Assembly (NCBI GenBank): GCA_910577665.1
Contig: CAJTOJ010000007.1
Coordinates: 61,292 to 125,291, forward strand
Direction: 5' to 3'
Length of the DNA: 64,000 nucleotides
Origin: an uncultured Acetatifactor sp.
Lineage (GTDB): Bacteria > Bacillota > Clostridia > Lachnospirales > Lachnospiraceae
The notes below the pieces were generated by a model. That model saw only the letters and a program-made list of their open reading frames with translations, made no database searches and was not told the origin of the DNA. The position numbers were made by a program, and so were the translations under genes. Positions 27,438-36,350 of this stretch are shown in pieces (within the stretch, counting starts at the first letter, position 1; every line of letters starts with the position of its first letter).

Positions 27438-28709
27438 TCACATATACAGCCCCCCGGCAAACAGCACTCCAAAATAATCTATCCCACATACCACATGCAG
27501 TACAAACAACCCCCACTGTACTGCCAGCGCCCACACCGGTTGCCGCCTTTTTTTTGTATCCTGCAACAATATCACCAGACTGGCCAGGTACACGAAAAAC
27601 ATACCATACATATACCCCCACGCAAAGTTCATATGCTCCACCCTGGTACCCTTCTCGTACAAAAACATAAAACTGCATAAACCGACCAGATAGACCTGCC
27701 AGGCAAGCCGGTACCAGCCACATTCCTTCTCTCCCCTGCCACATACCAGGGAACCGCTTCCCTCTTTCTGCCTCCTCTGGTACCTCCATTGGAACACCAG
27801 CACCAATAACGGAAAAGCCATCCCCCGCAGGATGCACAGCACCACACTGTCCCCGGCTGTCTCCCAGGCTTTAAGGAAACCTAACCCGATCCCCTGTCCT
27901 GCTTCCCCTTCTCCTCCCACAAATACTCCCTTATACTGGTAAAGCAGATCCAGAAATGTGGGAATAAAATAGATTCCAAGCTGCCAGAAAGCCTTCCCCC
28001 CACGGAACCGGCTGGCAAAAAGACGCCATATCATGATAATTCCACAGGTACATACCAGCACCAGGGTAAAGCTGGGCTTTGTCATAGTGGCAAAAAGCAG
28101 CGCCATGGAAAACAGGAGATATTCCGGACAGAACCATCGTTTATTTCCCTCGTATTTCCCCAGACATACCGCTGCCCCCCAGAAAGCCAGCACCGCAAAA
28201 GGCCTGGCCGCCAGATAGGTGGCATTATGAAACGGATTAGGGGAAAACGCACCGCTGTAGCGGAACAGAAAGTTCTCTTCCAACGGCTCATACCGCCCCA
28301 GCCAGGCAAGTGGATAGAGCATGGATGCAAACAGAAGCAGAAACACCGCTATGCAGGCTATTTTCTTCCACCTGTCATCCCCCTGGCCCAGTCCCAGAAA
28401 GCGGTCGGACACCAGCTTTACAATCACGGCATTCAAGCAGTTCAGAACCGTCACCGTAATGGCCATGGCATGCTGCGGTGTTGTAAACTGCGCCAGAAAC
28501 TCCCCGATCCAGAACATAACCGGATAGGGGGTGGCATACTCTGTTGTAATCCCCTGTATCTTCTCAATATAAGTGGGGATATCCGACATATATCCACCGC
28601 CATAATTGACGGACTGCCTGTGGAACAACACCATGGTCAGTGCAGAATACCCCAAAAACAAAAGCCCAAAAAGTAGCTCATTGTTCCACTTCTTCCAGAA
28701 CCGGCCCAT
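27438..28709 (-). CDS. Membrane protein with FSPNPFHNATY motif (copy 1)
   Basis: The 423-residue polytopic protein has an external loop early on (YMSDIPTYIEKIQGI), then the strong motif FSPNPFHNATYLAARPFA near residue 155, ATMTKPSFTL near 205, and FAWGYMYGMFFVYL near the end. The same three motifs occur in the same order in the 48.6-50.0 kb protein, defining a two-member family here. I do not recognise a published family. The helices plus one polar loop fit a GT-C-like enzyme. ATG 28709 follows AAGGAG. An 18-codon ORF with its own strong ribosome-binding site lies just upstream. Confidence 0.65.
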   Translation of the reverse strand: MGRFWKKWNNELLFGLLFLGYSALTMVLFHRQSVNYGGGYMSDIPTYIEKIQGITTEYATPYPVMFWIGEFLAQFTTPQHAMAITVTVLNCLNAVIVKLVSDRFLGLGQGDDRWKKIACIAVFLLLFASMLYPLAWLGRYEPLEENFLFRYSGAFSPNPFHNATYLAARPFAVLAFWGAAVCLGKYEGNKRWFCPEYLLFSMALLFATMTKPSFTLVLVCTCGIIMIWRLFASRFRGGKAFWQLGIYFIPTFLDLLYQYKGVFVGGEGEAGQGIGLGFLKAWETAGDSVVLCILRGMAFPLLVLVFQWRYQRRQKEGSGSLVCGRGEKECGWYRLAWQVYLVGLCSFMFLYEKGTRVEHMNFAWGYMYGMFFVYLASLVILLQDTKKRRQPVWALAVQWGLFVLHVVCGIDYFGVLFAGGLYM

Positions 28710-28712
28710 CTG

Positions 28713-28769
28713 TCATGCACTCCTTCTTAAAACTACTAATTTCTCTTCTATCTGCCATATAACCGCCAT
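28713..28769 (-). CDS. Possible 18-codon leader ORF
   Basis: ATG 28769 follows GGGAGG at five bases and reads MAVIWQIEEKLVVLRRSA before a TGA that ends three bases before the ATG of the next gene. The site quality is better than for many real genes here, but so short an ORF has no independent support. It could couple translation of the downstream membrane protein. Confidence 0.28.
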   Translation of the reverse strand: MAVIWQIEEKLVVLRRSA

Positions 28770-28901
28770 GTATTCCTCCCATGTGCTCCAAGTACGCGCT
28801 TCTCCTTCACTTTCAGCCCGATGGCGTAGAATGGATTTCAACCTGCACAGCAGATGAAAATCCAGGCATGTCATTTGGCGAAACAGGAATATGACAGCAC
28901 A

Positions 28902-30728
28902 CTAGAAATGCACCACGATACATTCCCCCATATCCACGATGGATCCCGCCTGCGGGAACCGGGGCAGCTCAAGGGAATATACCTCCAGGTCATAGTATCT
29001 CTCCTGCTTTGTGTAGGGAACCAGTTCATACCCATGCATGGCAAAAAAACGTACCAGTTCTGAGTCATCCCCGAAAGCATACCGCCCCCACTCAATCACA
29101 GACAGCGCCGGTGTCTGGGCCACCCACACCCCATACTCCCGGTAAAACTTTTCCAGCAGATGCTCATCTATGGGTTGTGTAAGCCGATTCATCTGATGAA
29201 ATGTTTCTGTGCCATACCCCACATAGGCATCCGCTATGATGCTCTTTGGAACCTGGTAATTTCCTGTGAAAACCACGGGTTTGGAAGTATCAAAGTCTTT
29301 TCCCAGTTCATATGCCACCTGCCTCATGGTATCCTTGGCAGATTCGTATTTCAAATAGTCTACATAGAACCATTTATTCATGTCAAAGCACTGGTTCCAG
29401 AGAATGACCGCAAGGATCAATATCACCATTCTCTGAATCCATTTGTGCAGGATCTTCCCAGTCACCTGTAGGCCAATACTGTCAGATCGCTTCTTGCCTG
29501 TAGACTTCCCGCCTTCCACAGCAGCCGCCCCCTGCACCTGTCCCCTGGAAACCTCTTTTCCCTTCCCACTCCTGCCTATAGCAAACGATGCCAGAAAAGC
29601 CCCGTATCCGCATATCACTGGCAGAAACTGCGCCGACCGGTATAGTGTAGCCTTTCCCTCCACCACCACCAACAGAAATGACACCAGGAATCCTCCCAAA
29701 GTCAGCAAAATGATCCAGCCATCCTTCTGGTGCAGGCTTCTGTATATCCCGTAAGAAAAGAGAACTGCTGCTGCCAGCAGGAACACAAAAATGGGATAAT
29801 AGGCATAGGCAAACACCCCATACATCACATAGATCCGCTTCAGCACCATGGCAAATTCCGACAAGGCCCCCGGCTCCAGCATCCAGGAAGCCATCTCTGT
29901 CACAGAGCGCTGCACTGCCTCCTCCTGCATGCCCCCTAGACCGAAAATACCTGTAACTGCCTGGATCATCGCACTTCGCAGCACAATGGCCGTCACTGCC
30001 ACCACTGCCCCTGCACATAAAGCCGGTAACACTTTTCTGCGCATCCCTGCATACCGCTCTGACAACAGAACCAGACATACCCCCAGAAGCCATACCACCA
30101 TAAAAGACTCATAACAACCTAGGGCCATCCACAGAAAGCACACACAGCCAAGTCCCTTCCAGAACCTTTTTGCCCCTGGCACCTTCCCTGATCCCAGCCA
30201 TTTTTTCTTCCCCTGCTGCTCTGTTGCTTCTGACTGCCCGCATCCTTCCGGCCCCTTCTCTCCCGACAGCATTTCCCTGTAAAAGCACAAGCTCACTCCC
30301 ACAAGCAGATACCCTGTCGAGACTCCATTGTGCAGATAATAGGGATACACTTCACTGATCAAAGGGCAGGAGAAGAAGATGCATGCAAAAAACAGGTATC
30401 CCCACCCAGGTACCTTATCCTTGAAGATGGAATAGAGAAGAACCGCCCACACCGTCACAGCCCCCATGAAGACCAGGACACCGGCCAGATCCGTGAGAAA
30501 AGGCGAAAAGTCAGATATGTGACATATTTTATTCAGCAGGAAGAGAAACCATCTTCCAACAATGGCATTCAGCCCCTCCTCAAAATAATAAGCATACGGG
30601 GTGTCATCGATTCCCACTGTCTGGTGGGTGATGAGAAAACCGTAGCCAAAAAGCGCCGTCAGACTTAAAGACAACATGTATATTTTATTTTTGATAAAAG
30701 CTGCCGTGTATTCTTTCCATTGCCGCAT
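28902..30728 (-). CDS. GtrII-like membrane glycosyltransferase (copy 2)
   Basis: The 608-residue polytopic protein has an external loop near residues 35-60 (GIDDTPYAYYFEEGLNAIVG) leading into GRWFLFLLNKICH, equivalent to the GRWLL motif of the 7.4-9.0 kb protein. About twelve helices follow, and a soluble C-terminal part (about 470-608) has DTSKPVVFTGNYQVPKS. A cytoplasmic stretch near residues 380-410 is Lys/Gly/Ser-rich and probably disordered. This suggests a polyprenyl-phosphate-dependent sugar transfer outside the membrane. There is no neighbouring GtrB, so it may use the GtrB-like enzymes at 6.4 or 38.3 kb. Confidence 0.65.
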   Translation of the reverse strand: MRQWKEYTAAFIKNKIYMLSLSLTALFGYGFLITHQTVGIDDTPYAYYFEEGLNAIVGRWFLFLLNKICHISDFSPFLTDLAGVLVFMGAVTVWAVLLYSIFKDKVPGWGYLFFACIFFSCPLISEVYPYYLHNGVSTGYLLVGVSLCFYREMLSGEKGPEGCGQSEATEQQGKKKWLGSGKVPGAKRFWKGLGCVCFLWMALGCYESFMVVWLLGVCLVLLSERYAGMRRKVLPALCAGAVVAVTAIVLRSAMIQAVTGIFGLGGMQEEAVQRSVTEMASWMLEPGALSEFAMVLKRIYVMYGVFAYAYYPIFVFLLAAAVLFSYGIYRSLHQKDGWIILLTLGGFLVSFLLVVVEGKATLYRSAQFLPVICGYGAFLASFAIGRSGKGKEVSRGQVQGAAAVEGGKSTGKKRSDSIGLQVTGKILHKWIQRMVILILAVILWNQCFDMNKWFYVDYLKYESAKDTMRQVAYELGKDFDTSKPVVFTGNYQVPKSIIADAYVGYGTETFHQMNRLTQPIDEHLLEKFYREYGVWVAQTPALSVIEWGRYAFGDDSELVRFFAMHGYELVPYTKQERYYDLEVYSLELPRFPQAGSIVDMGECIVVHF

Positions 30729-30812
30729 GGTCTTTCCTGCCTTTCAGAACATAAATCCATCACTCTTCTTGTCTGATCGTTCCCCGTATTTACCTTATTT
30801 TACCTTTTATGT

Positions 30813-30841
30813 AGTATATCTCCATCCGTCCGCCCACGCAA
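30813..30841 (-). promoter_or_regulatory. Candidate promoter for GtrII-like copy 2
   Basis: TTGCGT (30841-30836) and TATACT (30818-30813) on the minus strand are separated by 17 bases, in the 196-nt gap upstream of the 28.9-30.7 kb gene. The leader would be about 80 nt. Confidence 0.45.
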
Positions 30842-30924
30842 CCTTTTTATCCTCCAGTCCATTCTGCACCATTGAATCAGATGTAATCTGGCAGCACCTG
30901 GGGATGAAAATGCATCCATGTTGC

Positions 30925-32532
30925 TCACTCCAGATAAAACAAAGAATATCCATTATACGGAATCTCCACATAACCTTTGGAACGCAACTCATTGGCATAT
31001 TCATGAAAGGTATCTCTCACAATATAGTAATAGCCCTCCTCAATCTCTCCTAGATGTGAGCAGTGATAATAATCCATTACATATAAATCTTGATCAAACA
31101 GACACAATTCATATGGAGACCACAGAGTACTCAGTCCCAGATAAACCGGAGGTTCGGCCATCTGGACTCCCCTGGCTCCATACTGCGGATGTTCCTCGAT
31201 AAAATCCAGGGCTTCCGTGGTCAGAATATCAAAATAGGCCATCGGATAATTATCTGTAATGTATCCCCCGCCATAATAGTATCCGCTGAACCTAATAAAA
31301 CATGTCACAAAAATAACCGAAATGACAATATATACTATCCTTCTTGCAAACTTTTTCAACCTTACAAATAGAAATATGCCCTCTATCGACAGTAAAGTGT
31401 ACGAAAAGAATATGCTATTCACTTGATTTACACATGGATAAATATGACACACGACAAACAATACCGAAATGAACCAGCAAAAGACGAAAGCGCCCATATA
31501 TAGATCCCTTCTCCGCAAAGATACAGCCGCCTTCCAAAAAACATGAATCAGCCCCGCAACAGCCAGCGGGATTGACAGCCAATATAGATTCGGAATTCCT
31601 GGTATGGAATTGTGCAGCCAGATATCTCCCACAAAAATATCCTGTAGAGCCACTTTTAAACTTGCAATCTGAAATCTTCCAAATTCTGAGACCCGGTAAG
31701 AATCCATTCGGGTAATTGTAAAAAAGCCCAGTTTGAAGGATTCCAGTCCGAATATATTCACGAACTGTTCCAGAATGAGGGGAAAAGCCAATATCCCCAT
31801 TGGCACCGCCATTATAACCCATCTGCCAAAGGAGAACTTACGAGTCAAAATAGTATAAAACAAGGCCAGCAGCAGAAAAACAGGCAACATCAAATACGAC
31901 AAAATATAGGTATAAAGCATGATACCGCCGCTAATTCCCGCGGCTACATACCATATTTTTCGTCCCGTTCCGATTGCCTTCAAAAAGCAGTACAAAAACA
32001 ATGCCGCGCCCCCCAGCATAAGGTTACAGTCAAGTCCCAGTCGTCCTGCCATGATATAATATGGTCCAATCGCCATAAACGCCCCTGCAATATATGGAGC
32101 ATATTTATGCTCTGGGAAGATTATTTTAGCTATTCCCACTGTAGAACCCAATGCAAGCAAAGAAAATAAAACACTGGGAATCCGAATCAACACGACGTGA
32201 AATCCAAACAACTTGAAAAGGCCTGCCATCAGATAGGCGTAAAGTACACTTTGCCCTCCGCCAAAATTTTTCATATATACAGGCCAGGAATCCAGATATC
32301 TGTCCACTCCATATCTGGAAAGGCTCCACGCACTATACGCCATGCTTGCCTCATCATAATGCAGTCCCAATGGTATCTCTATCAGCTTCCACATCCTGGT
32401 AAATCCAAAGACTATCAGAATACCGCCCCATAGTACAAATGGTATGTACCGCTCAAGTCGTTTCCACAGTTCCTTCATAGATGCCTCCATCTCATTCAAA
32501 TCTAAGTATTCTGTTTTGCTAAACCCATTCAT
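30925..32532 (-). CDS. GT-C (GT39/ArnT-like) membrane glycosyltransferase, copy 1
   Basis: The 535-residue protein has a first helix followed by the external loop LHYDEASMAYSAWSLSRYG, which contains the acidic DE motif typical of GT39/GT83 enzymes, then GGGQSVLYAYL and about eleven helices. The C-terminus is external and ends in PYNGYSLFYLE. Such enzymes transfer a sugar from polyprenyl phosphate outside the membrane. It is clearly paralogous to the next gene upstream (LHLDEAGMAYDAWCLSRFG, and FIGYSLFYQE at the end). ATG 32532 follows AGGAAAGG and lies one base after the upstream stop. The gene looks more A+T-rich than the flanks. Confidence 0.78.
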   Translation of the reverse strand: MNGFSKTEYLDLNEMEASMKELWKRLERYIPFVLWGGILIVFGFTRMWKLIEIPLGLHYDEASMAYSAWSLSRYGVDRYLDSWPVYMKNFGGGQSVLYAYLMAGLFKLFGFHVVLIRIPSVLFSLLALGSTVGIAKIIFPEHKYAPYIAGAFMAIGPYYIMAGRLGLDCNLMLGGAALFLYCFLKAIGTGRKIWYVAAGISGGIMLYTYILSYLMLPVFLLLALFYTILTRKFSFGRWVIMAVPMGILAFPLILEQFVNIFGLESFKLGFFTITRMDSYRVSEFGRFQIASLKVALQDIFVGDIWLHNSIPGIPNLYWLSIPLAVAGLIHVFWKAAVSLRRRDLYMGAFVFCWFISVLFVVCHIYPCVNQVNSIFFSYTLLSIEGIFLFVRLKKFARRIVYIVISVIFVTCFIRFSGYYYGGGYITDNYPMAYFDILTTEALDFIEEHPQYGARGVQMAEPPVYLGLSTLWSPYELCLFDQDLYVMDYYHCSHLGEIEEGYYYIVRDTFHEYANELRSKGYVEIPYNGYSLFYLE

Positions 32533-32533
32533 G

Positions 32534-34084
32534 TTACCTTTCCTGGTAAAACAGGGAATAGCCTATAAACTTTACTTCCGTATAACCTCTGCCTCGTAAC
32601 TCATTGGCATAATCCACATATATATCCCGCACAATATAATTGTACCCATCCTGAATCTCCGGTAAACTACCACAAATGTAATAGTCATTATCCAGGATAT
32701 GGCTATCATACCGAACCTCATATGGCGATGTCAATGTGCTGAGCAAATAAAAGGTGACTGGTTCTGCCATATAAGTCCCCTGGTTCTGATACTCTGGATG
32801 TGCTTCCACATACTCGATTCCTTCTGCTACCAGAATATCAAAATGGGCAAGCGGCGCCGTACTGATTGTATATTCCCCCATGTAATAGTAATATCCAAAT
32901 CTGGCAAAACTGACCAGATATCCCATCAACAACACTACCATAATGCCCCATGCCACCTTTTGCCTGGTTCGCTTGCACAGAAACCGAATCACTGCTCTCA
33001 ATCCATATGCAGCAATCGCGATTACAGAATAGTATATCCCCGTAATCCGATATCCGATGGGCTTTAAGTGGCAGAAGAGAAGAAAAAGGATTAAAAACCA
33101 GAAAAAAATATATAACATTCCATTGTGTTCCCGTTTGCGGACACTGTGCCATGTACATACACAAAGACTGCACACTCCAATAACAAATAGAGGGATTGTC
33201 AAAACATAAAAATTTGAAAATCCCGGAGCCGCCGTATAGGCCAGTTCATTTCCCATAAATAGCATACGAAGCATTTCCACTAACCTGGAAAACTGAAACC
33301 ATGAAAATTCACTCACCCGATACACATCCAGCTTTGTCAAAGTAAAACAGCCCAGTTTCATTTCCGGCAAATCAAACATATTAATCACCTGGATGATAAT
33401 CAACGGAAAGGCCAGAATAGCCATTGGTATTGCCATAGCAATCCATCCGCGCAGGGAAAATTTTTTAACGCGGATCACATAAAACAGGGAAAAGCACAAA
33501 AACAAGGGAAGCGCAAAATAGTTCAAGGCATATGTATACAAGAGCAGACCGCCCACAATCCCGGTTCCGATATAGTACCCAGAAACTCCGCTCTCCACCG
33601 CGCTGAAAAAAAAGTATAAGAATATTGTTGAACACCCCAACATCAGATAGCAGTCAATCCCGACCCTTCCTTGCAGTACAAGGGCCGGACAGATCACCGC
33701 AAGAACCCCTGTAGCGATTGCCGGTATATGTTCTTCCGGAAATATTTTATGCATCAGTTTTATGCCAAATAAAAATGTAAATCCTGAGAATACCACGACC
33801 GGCAAGCGAATGAACAAGAACTGGTAGCCAAACAGGCGAAACAGGCCGGCACAGATATAAGCATATAATACACTTTGACCACCACCATAGTTCGTCAAGT
33901 AAAGCGGCCAGGAATTCAGATACCGATCTACCCCAAATCGGGAAAGGCACCATGCATCATAGGCCATACCTGCCTCATCTAAGTGCAATCCAAAAGGAAC
34001 CATATCAATTCTCCAAAGCCGAGTAACAAGCAAAACACAAAGCATTATTCCCAGTCCTATATAATAGATATGTTTTTTCTTCAT
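32534..34084 (-). CDS. GT-C (GT39/ArnT-like) membrane glycosyltransferase, copy 2
   Basis: The 516-residue tandem paralogue of the 30.9-32.5 kb gene has the loop LHLDEAGMAYDAWCLSRFG near residues 35-55, then NYGGGQSVLYAYICAG, about eleven helices and a C-terminal external region ending GYSLFYQER. The DE pair is the expected catalytic acidic motif of the family. The start is ATG 34084 because GGAGGTG stands seven bases before it; an extension to 34117 lacks a site. The leader contains a 5-bp hairpin (34100-34114). The pair arose by duplication and both copies look intact. Substrate unknown. Confidence 0.78.
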   Translation of the reverse strand: MKKKHIYYIGLGIMLCVLLVTRLWRIDMVPFGLHLDEAGMAYDAWCLSRFGVDRYLNSWPLYLTNYGGGQSVLYAYICAGLFRLFGYQFLFIRLPVVVFSGFTFLFGIKLMHKIFPEEHIPAIATGVLAVICPALVLQGRVGIDCYLMLGCSTIFLYFFFSAVESGVSGYYIGTGIVGGLLLYTYALNYFALPLFLCFSLFYVIRVKKFSLRGWIAMAIPMAILAFPLIIIQVINMFDLPEMKLGCFTLTKLDVYRVSEFSWFQFSRLVEMLRMLFMGNELAYTAAPGFSNFYVLTIPLFVIGVCSLCVCTWHSVRKREHNGMLYIFFWFLILFLLFCHLKPIGYRITGIYYSVIAIAAYGLRAVIRFLCKRTRQKVAWGIMVVLLMGYLVSFARFGYYYYMGEYTISTAPLAHFDILVAEGIEYVEAHPEYQNQGTYMAEPVTFYLLSTLTSPYEVRYDSHILDNDYYICGSLPEIQDGYNYIVRDIYVDYANELRGRGYTEVKFIGYSLFYQER

Positions 34085-34129
34085 TTTTACACCTCCATAC
34101 CCGCCTTTAGCGGGCACTCATTTCAATAT

Positions 34130-34671
34130 CTACTCTTTGATGCCAGGCTGCAGGTCTGGCATGGGAAGTTTACTTCCAAACTTATCCACCCTTTGTACAC
34201 TTGTCCGCACTTTTCTAATCAGTAACTCTACCCCATCAATACAACACTTCATTCCTGCTGCCATACACGGAATTGCAATTACAATATATGGATAGGTGTA
34301 CCTGCTCTGAGCCTCCCAGATCACGCTAAATAAAAAACCTCCAATAAAAACCAGCCCCTGCAAATATATTCCCTCACTCTCCTTCTTCAAGAACAAACGG
34401 AAAAAATATACCAATAACAGCAAATATACAATAGATTGATAACGGTTTAAGAAATTGTATAAAAAGTCATGCTCTTCATTATACCAGTAATCAATCACCC
34501 ATTCCGCAGGTTCTGACATCACACAAGTTGATGAAAAAGCACTATACGAAGGCTCTGCCCATTGGTTCAGTATCTTACTTTTATAGAACCGAAACATCCC
34601 AAAAAGATCATGCAAAGCAAACCAATGAACGCAATGATTGTTAGTCCCACCCTATTTAATCTCTTGGTCAT
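34130..34671 (-). pseudogene. Remnant of GT-C-like gene with internal deletion and frame break
   Basis: ATG 34671, preceded by a perfect GGAGGAGG, opens a 34-codon reading frame (MTKRLNRVGLTIIAFIGLL) that stops inside the locus. In another frame 34615-34130 encodes a C-terminal piece: KSKILNQWAEPSYSAF, one or two helices, then FLFSVIWEAQSRYTYPYIVI. The latter corresponds to the end of the intact 47.0-48.6 kb plus-strand gene (KHLSQWADGTY and FLFHIIWEANSRYIFLYSLL). The start signal and both ends survive while about 380 residues of the middle are missing, so an internal deletion with frameshift is the simplest reading. Confidence 0.65.
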
Positions 34672-34712
34672 GTTCCTCCTCCATCATCCCACCCATTTTC
34701 CCTGTTCATTAT

Positions 34713-34744
34713 TTTATATCATCATCTTTTTCAATATATGTCAA
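34713..34744 (-). promoter_or_regulatory. Possible promoter driving the minus-strand array
   Basis: A perfect -35 hexamer TTGACA (34744-34739) is followed by TATAAA (34718-34713), but the 20-base spacing is long. It lies immediately before the gene remnant and could serve the two GT-C genes. Confidence 0.33.
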
Positions 34745-34771
34745 GAGACCAGCTAAGCATTCCTTAACTGC

Positions 34772-34800
34772 TTGAGACACCCGACACAATATGATACAAT
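34772..34800 (+). promoter_or_regulatory. Promoter of plus-strand SGNH hydrolase
   Basis: TTGAGA (34772-34777), a 17-base spacer and TACAAT (34795-34800) form a near-consensus sigma-A promoter about 100 nt before the ATG at 34904. It is divergent from the minus-strand promoter, with the -35 boxes about 28 bp apart. Confidence 0.65.
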
Positions 34801-34903
34801 ACATTCAAGCATCTGACAACTGTGCTTCAATCCCAGAATACCAGCATACGCATTGAAGCACAGCCTTCCAGATAAAATATCCCCGCAAAGGAGCAACTCC
34901 CTT

Positions 34904-36319
34904 ATGAGAAAAACACATCTCCCCCACAGATACATCTTGATTTCCGCCATAATGCTCATTTTCCTGGGCACTGCTGCCATCCTCATCTGGCAGCAAAACC
35001 GCACCCCCTCTGCCATGCAGGAAGATTTCTTACGCATAGCCTCCGGGAATTACAATGCTGCCTTTCTCTCCACATATCCCATAGAGACCTACCAGGAAGA
35101 AGACTTTTCCTACTACAGGGGACTCTCCCTCTTCAAGGCCTCTTATTGTATACCAGACATTTCTGTTCTACAGAATTATATGACAGAACTGACCGCTTCC
35201 GATAACAACATTGTCATTGTCTACCTGGGTATGGATCCAGATCTCATATCCCCCCTGGAATTGCAGGAACTGCTAACCCTGTACCCGTCTGTTCACTTTG
35301 AGGTCATCTTGTCCTATCCTTCAGCACGGGACTGGCAGGAACTGTCCCAGGCTGCTTATGAGAAATCACTGGAAGCCTACTGTTCTTTCCTTGCTGCCGC
35401 TCCTGCCCTTGGCACAAATGTCGCAGTCTATTTCTATGGCACCCAGGAATGGCTGGTCTCCAACCCTGGCAATTATGATGCCACAACCGGGCAGCTGACC
35501 GAGCCAATAGCCCGTACCGTCATGCTCCACAGTGACCGGGATCACAGCTACCAGGTCACTGGAGACAACGCTGCCATCCTGGCAGATGAACTGGCTGCCT
35601 TTACAGGCAGGTTCCGCAATACCCCTGTGGACTTCCCGGATCTGTCAGATTATTGTTTTGTCTTCTTTGGGGACAGCATTATCGGCAACTTTACAGACAG
35701 CTCCTCCATCCCCGGCGTAGTAAATGGCCTTTCCGGTGCTCTCTCCTACAATCTGGGACAAAATGGAACATGTGCTTCCCAGCTGGATGCCACCATGCTC
35801 TCCCTGCCCCTGGTGACAGACGCATTTTTCCAGGGCAATTTATCTGCCATCCCACAGGATTCCAATGTATACCAGGGCCTTGCTTCCTATCTGGAGACCC
35901 CGTCAACAGACAGACAGCTTTGTTTTGTTATCAATTATGGTATCAATGACTATTTTGCGGATGCCCCTATCTCATCGGAAGACCCTTATGATATAGCAAC
36001 ATACTGCGGCGCCATCCGTTCGTCCGTAAGCACCATCCGCGCCAATGTGCCCGATGCCCGTATCCTGCTGTGTACCCCTACCCCCATCACCCGCAACCAG
36101 AATGGGACAGAACCCCAGGGAATTACCGGGAACACCCTGGAAGGTTATGCCAATGCTCTGGCAGGTCTCTCCCAGGAGCTGGGTACCGAGCTACTGGACA
36201 ATTACCATGAACTGGATATCACACCCGAAAACGAAACCTGGTTCCTGTCAGACAAGGTTCATCCCACCCATGCCTGCCGCTACTTGCTAGGCACCCGGAT
36301 CCTGGAACTGTTCCGCTAG
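34904..36319 (+). CDS. Two-domain extracellular SGNH hydrolase
   Basis: The 471-residue protein has an N-terminal signal-anchor helix (about 10-30), an unrecognised external domain (about 40-260), and a C-terminal SGNH domain with FFGDSIIG (Ser), INYGINDYF and DKVHPTHAC (Asp/His). The SGNH part is close to the 9.1-10.0 kb protein around GINDYF, EDPYD and GAIRSS. ATG 34904 follows AAAGGAG; an upstream TTG at 34853 lacks a site. It is the only plus-strand gene for many kilobases, is transcribed from its own promoter and converges on the next minus-strand gene 31 nt away. It likely esterifies or de-esterifies the surface glycan. Confidence 0.8.
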   Translation: MRKTHLPHRYILISAIMLIFLGTAAILIWQQNRTPSAMQEDFLRIASGNYNAAFLSTYPIETYQEEDFSYYRGLSLFKASYCIPDISVLQNYMTELTASDNNIVIVYLGMDPDLISPLELQELLTLYPSVHFEVILSYPSARDWQELSQAAYEKSLEAYCSFLAAAPALGTNVAVYFYGTQEWLVSNPGNYDATTGQLTEPIARTVMLHSDRDHSYQVTGDNAAILADELAAFTGRFRNTPVDFPDLSDYCFVFFGDSIIGNFTDSSSIPGVVNGLSGALSYNLGQNGTCASQLDATMLSLPLVTDAFFQGNLSAIPQDSNVYQGLASYLETPSTDRQLCFVINYGINDYFADAPISSEDPYDIATYCGAIRSSVSTIRANVPDARILLCTPTPITRNQNGTEPQGITGNTLEGYANALAGLSQELGTELLDNYHELDITPENETWFLSDKVHPTHACRYLLGTRILELFR

Positions 36320-36350
36320 GGAGCAGTCCCAGGACCCGCTGCTGCGCCAG

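Noticed and set aside
34100..34114. 5-bp hairpin CCCGC/GCGGG before the GT-C copy 2 gene
   Set aside because: Short stem with no T-run; too weak to call as a terminator or riboswitch.
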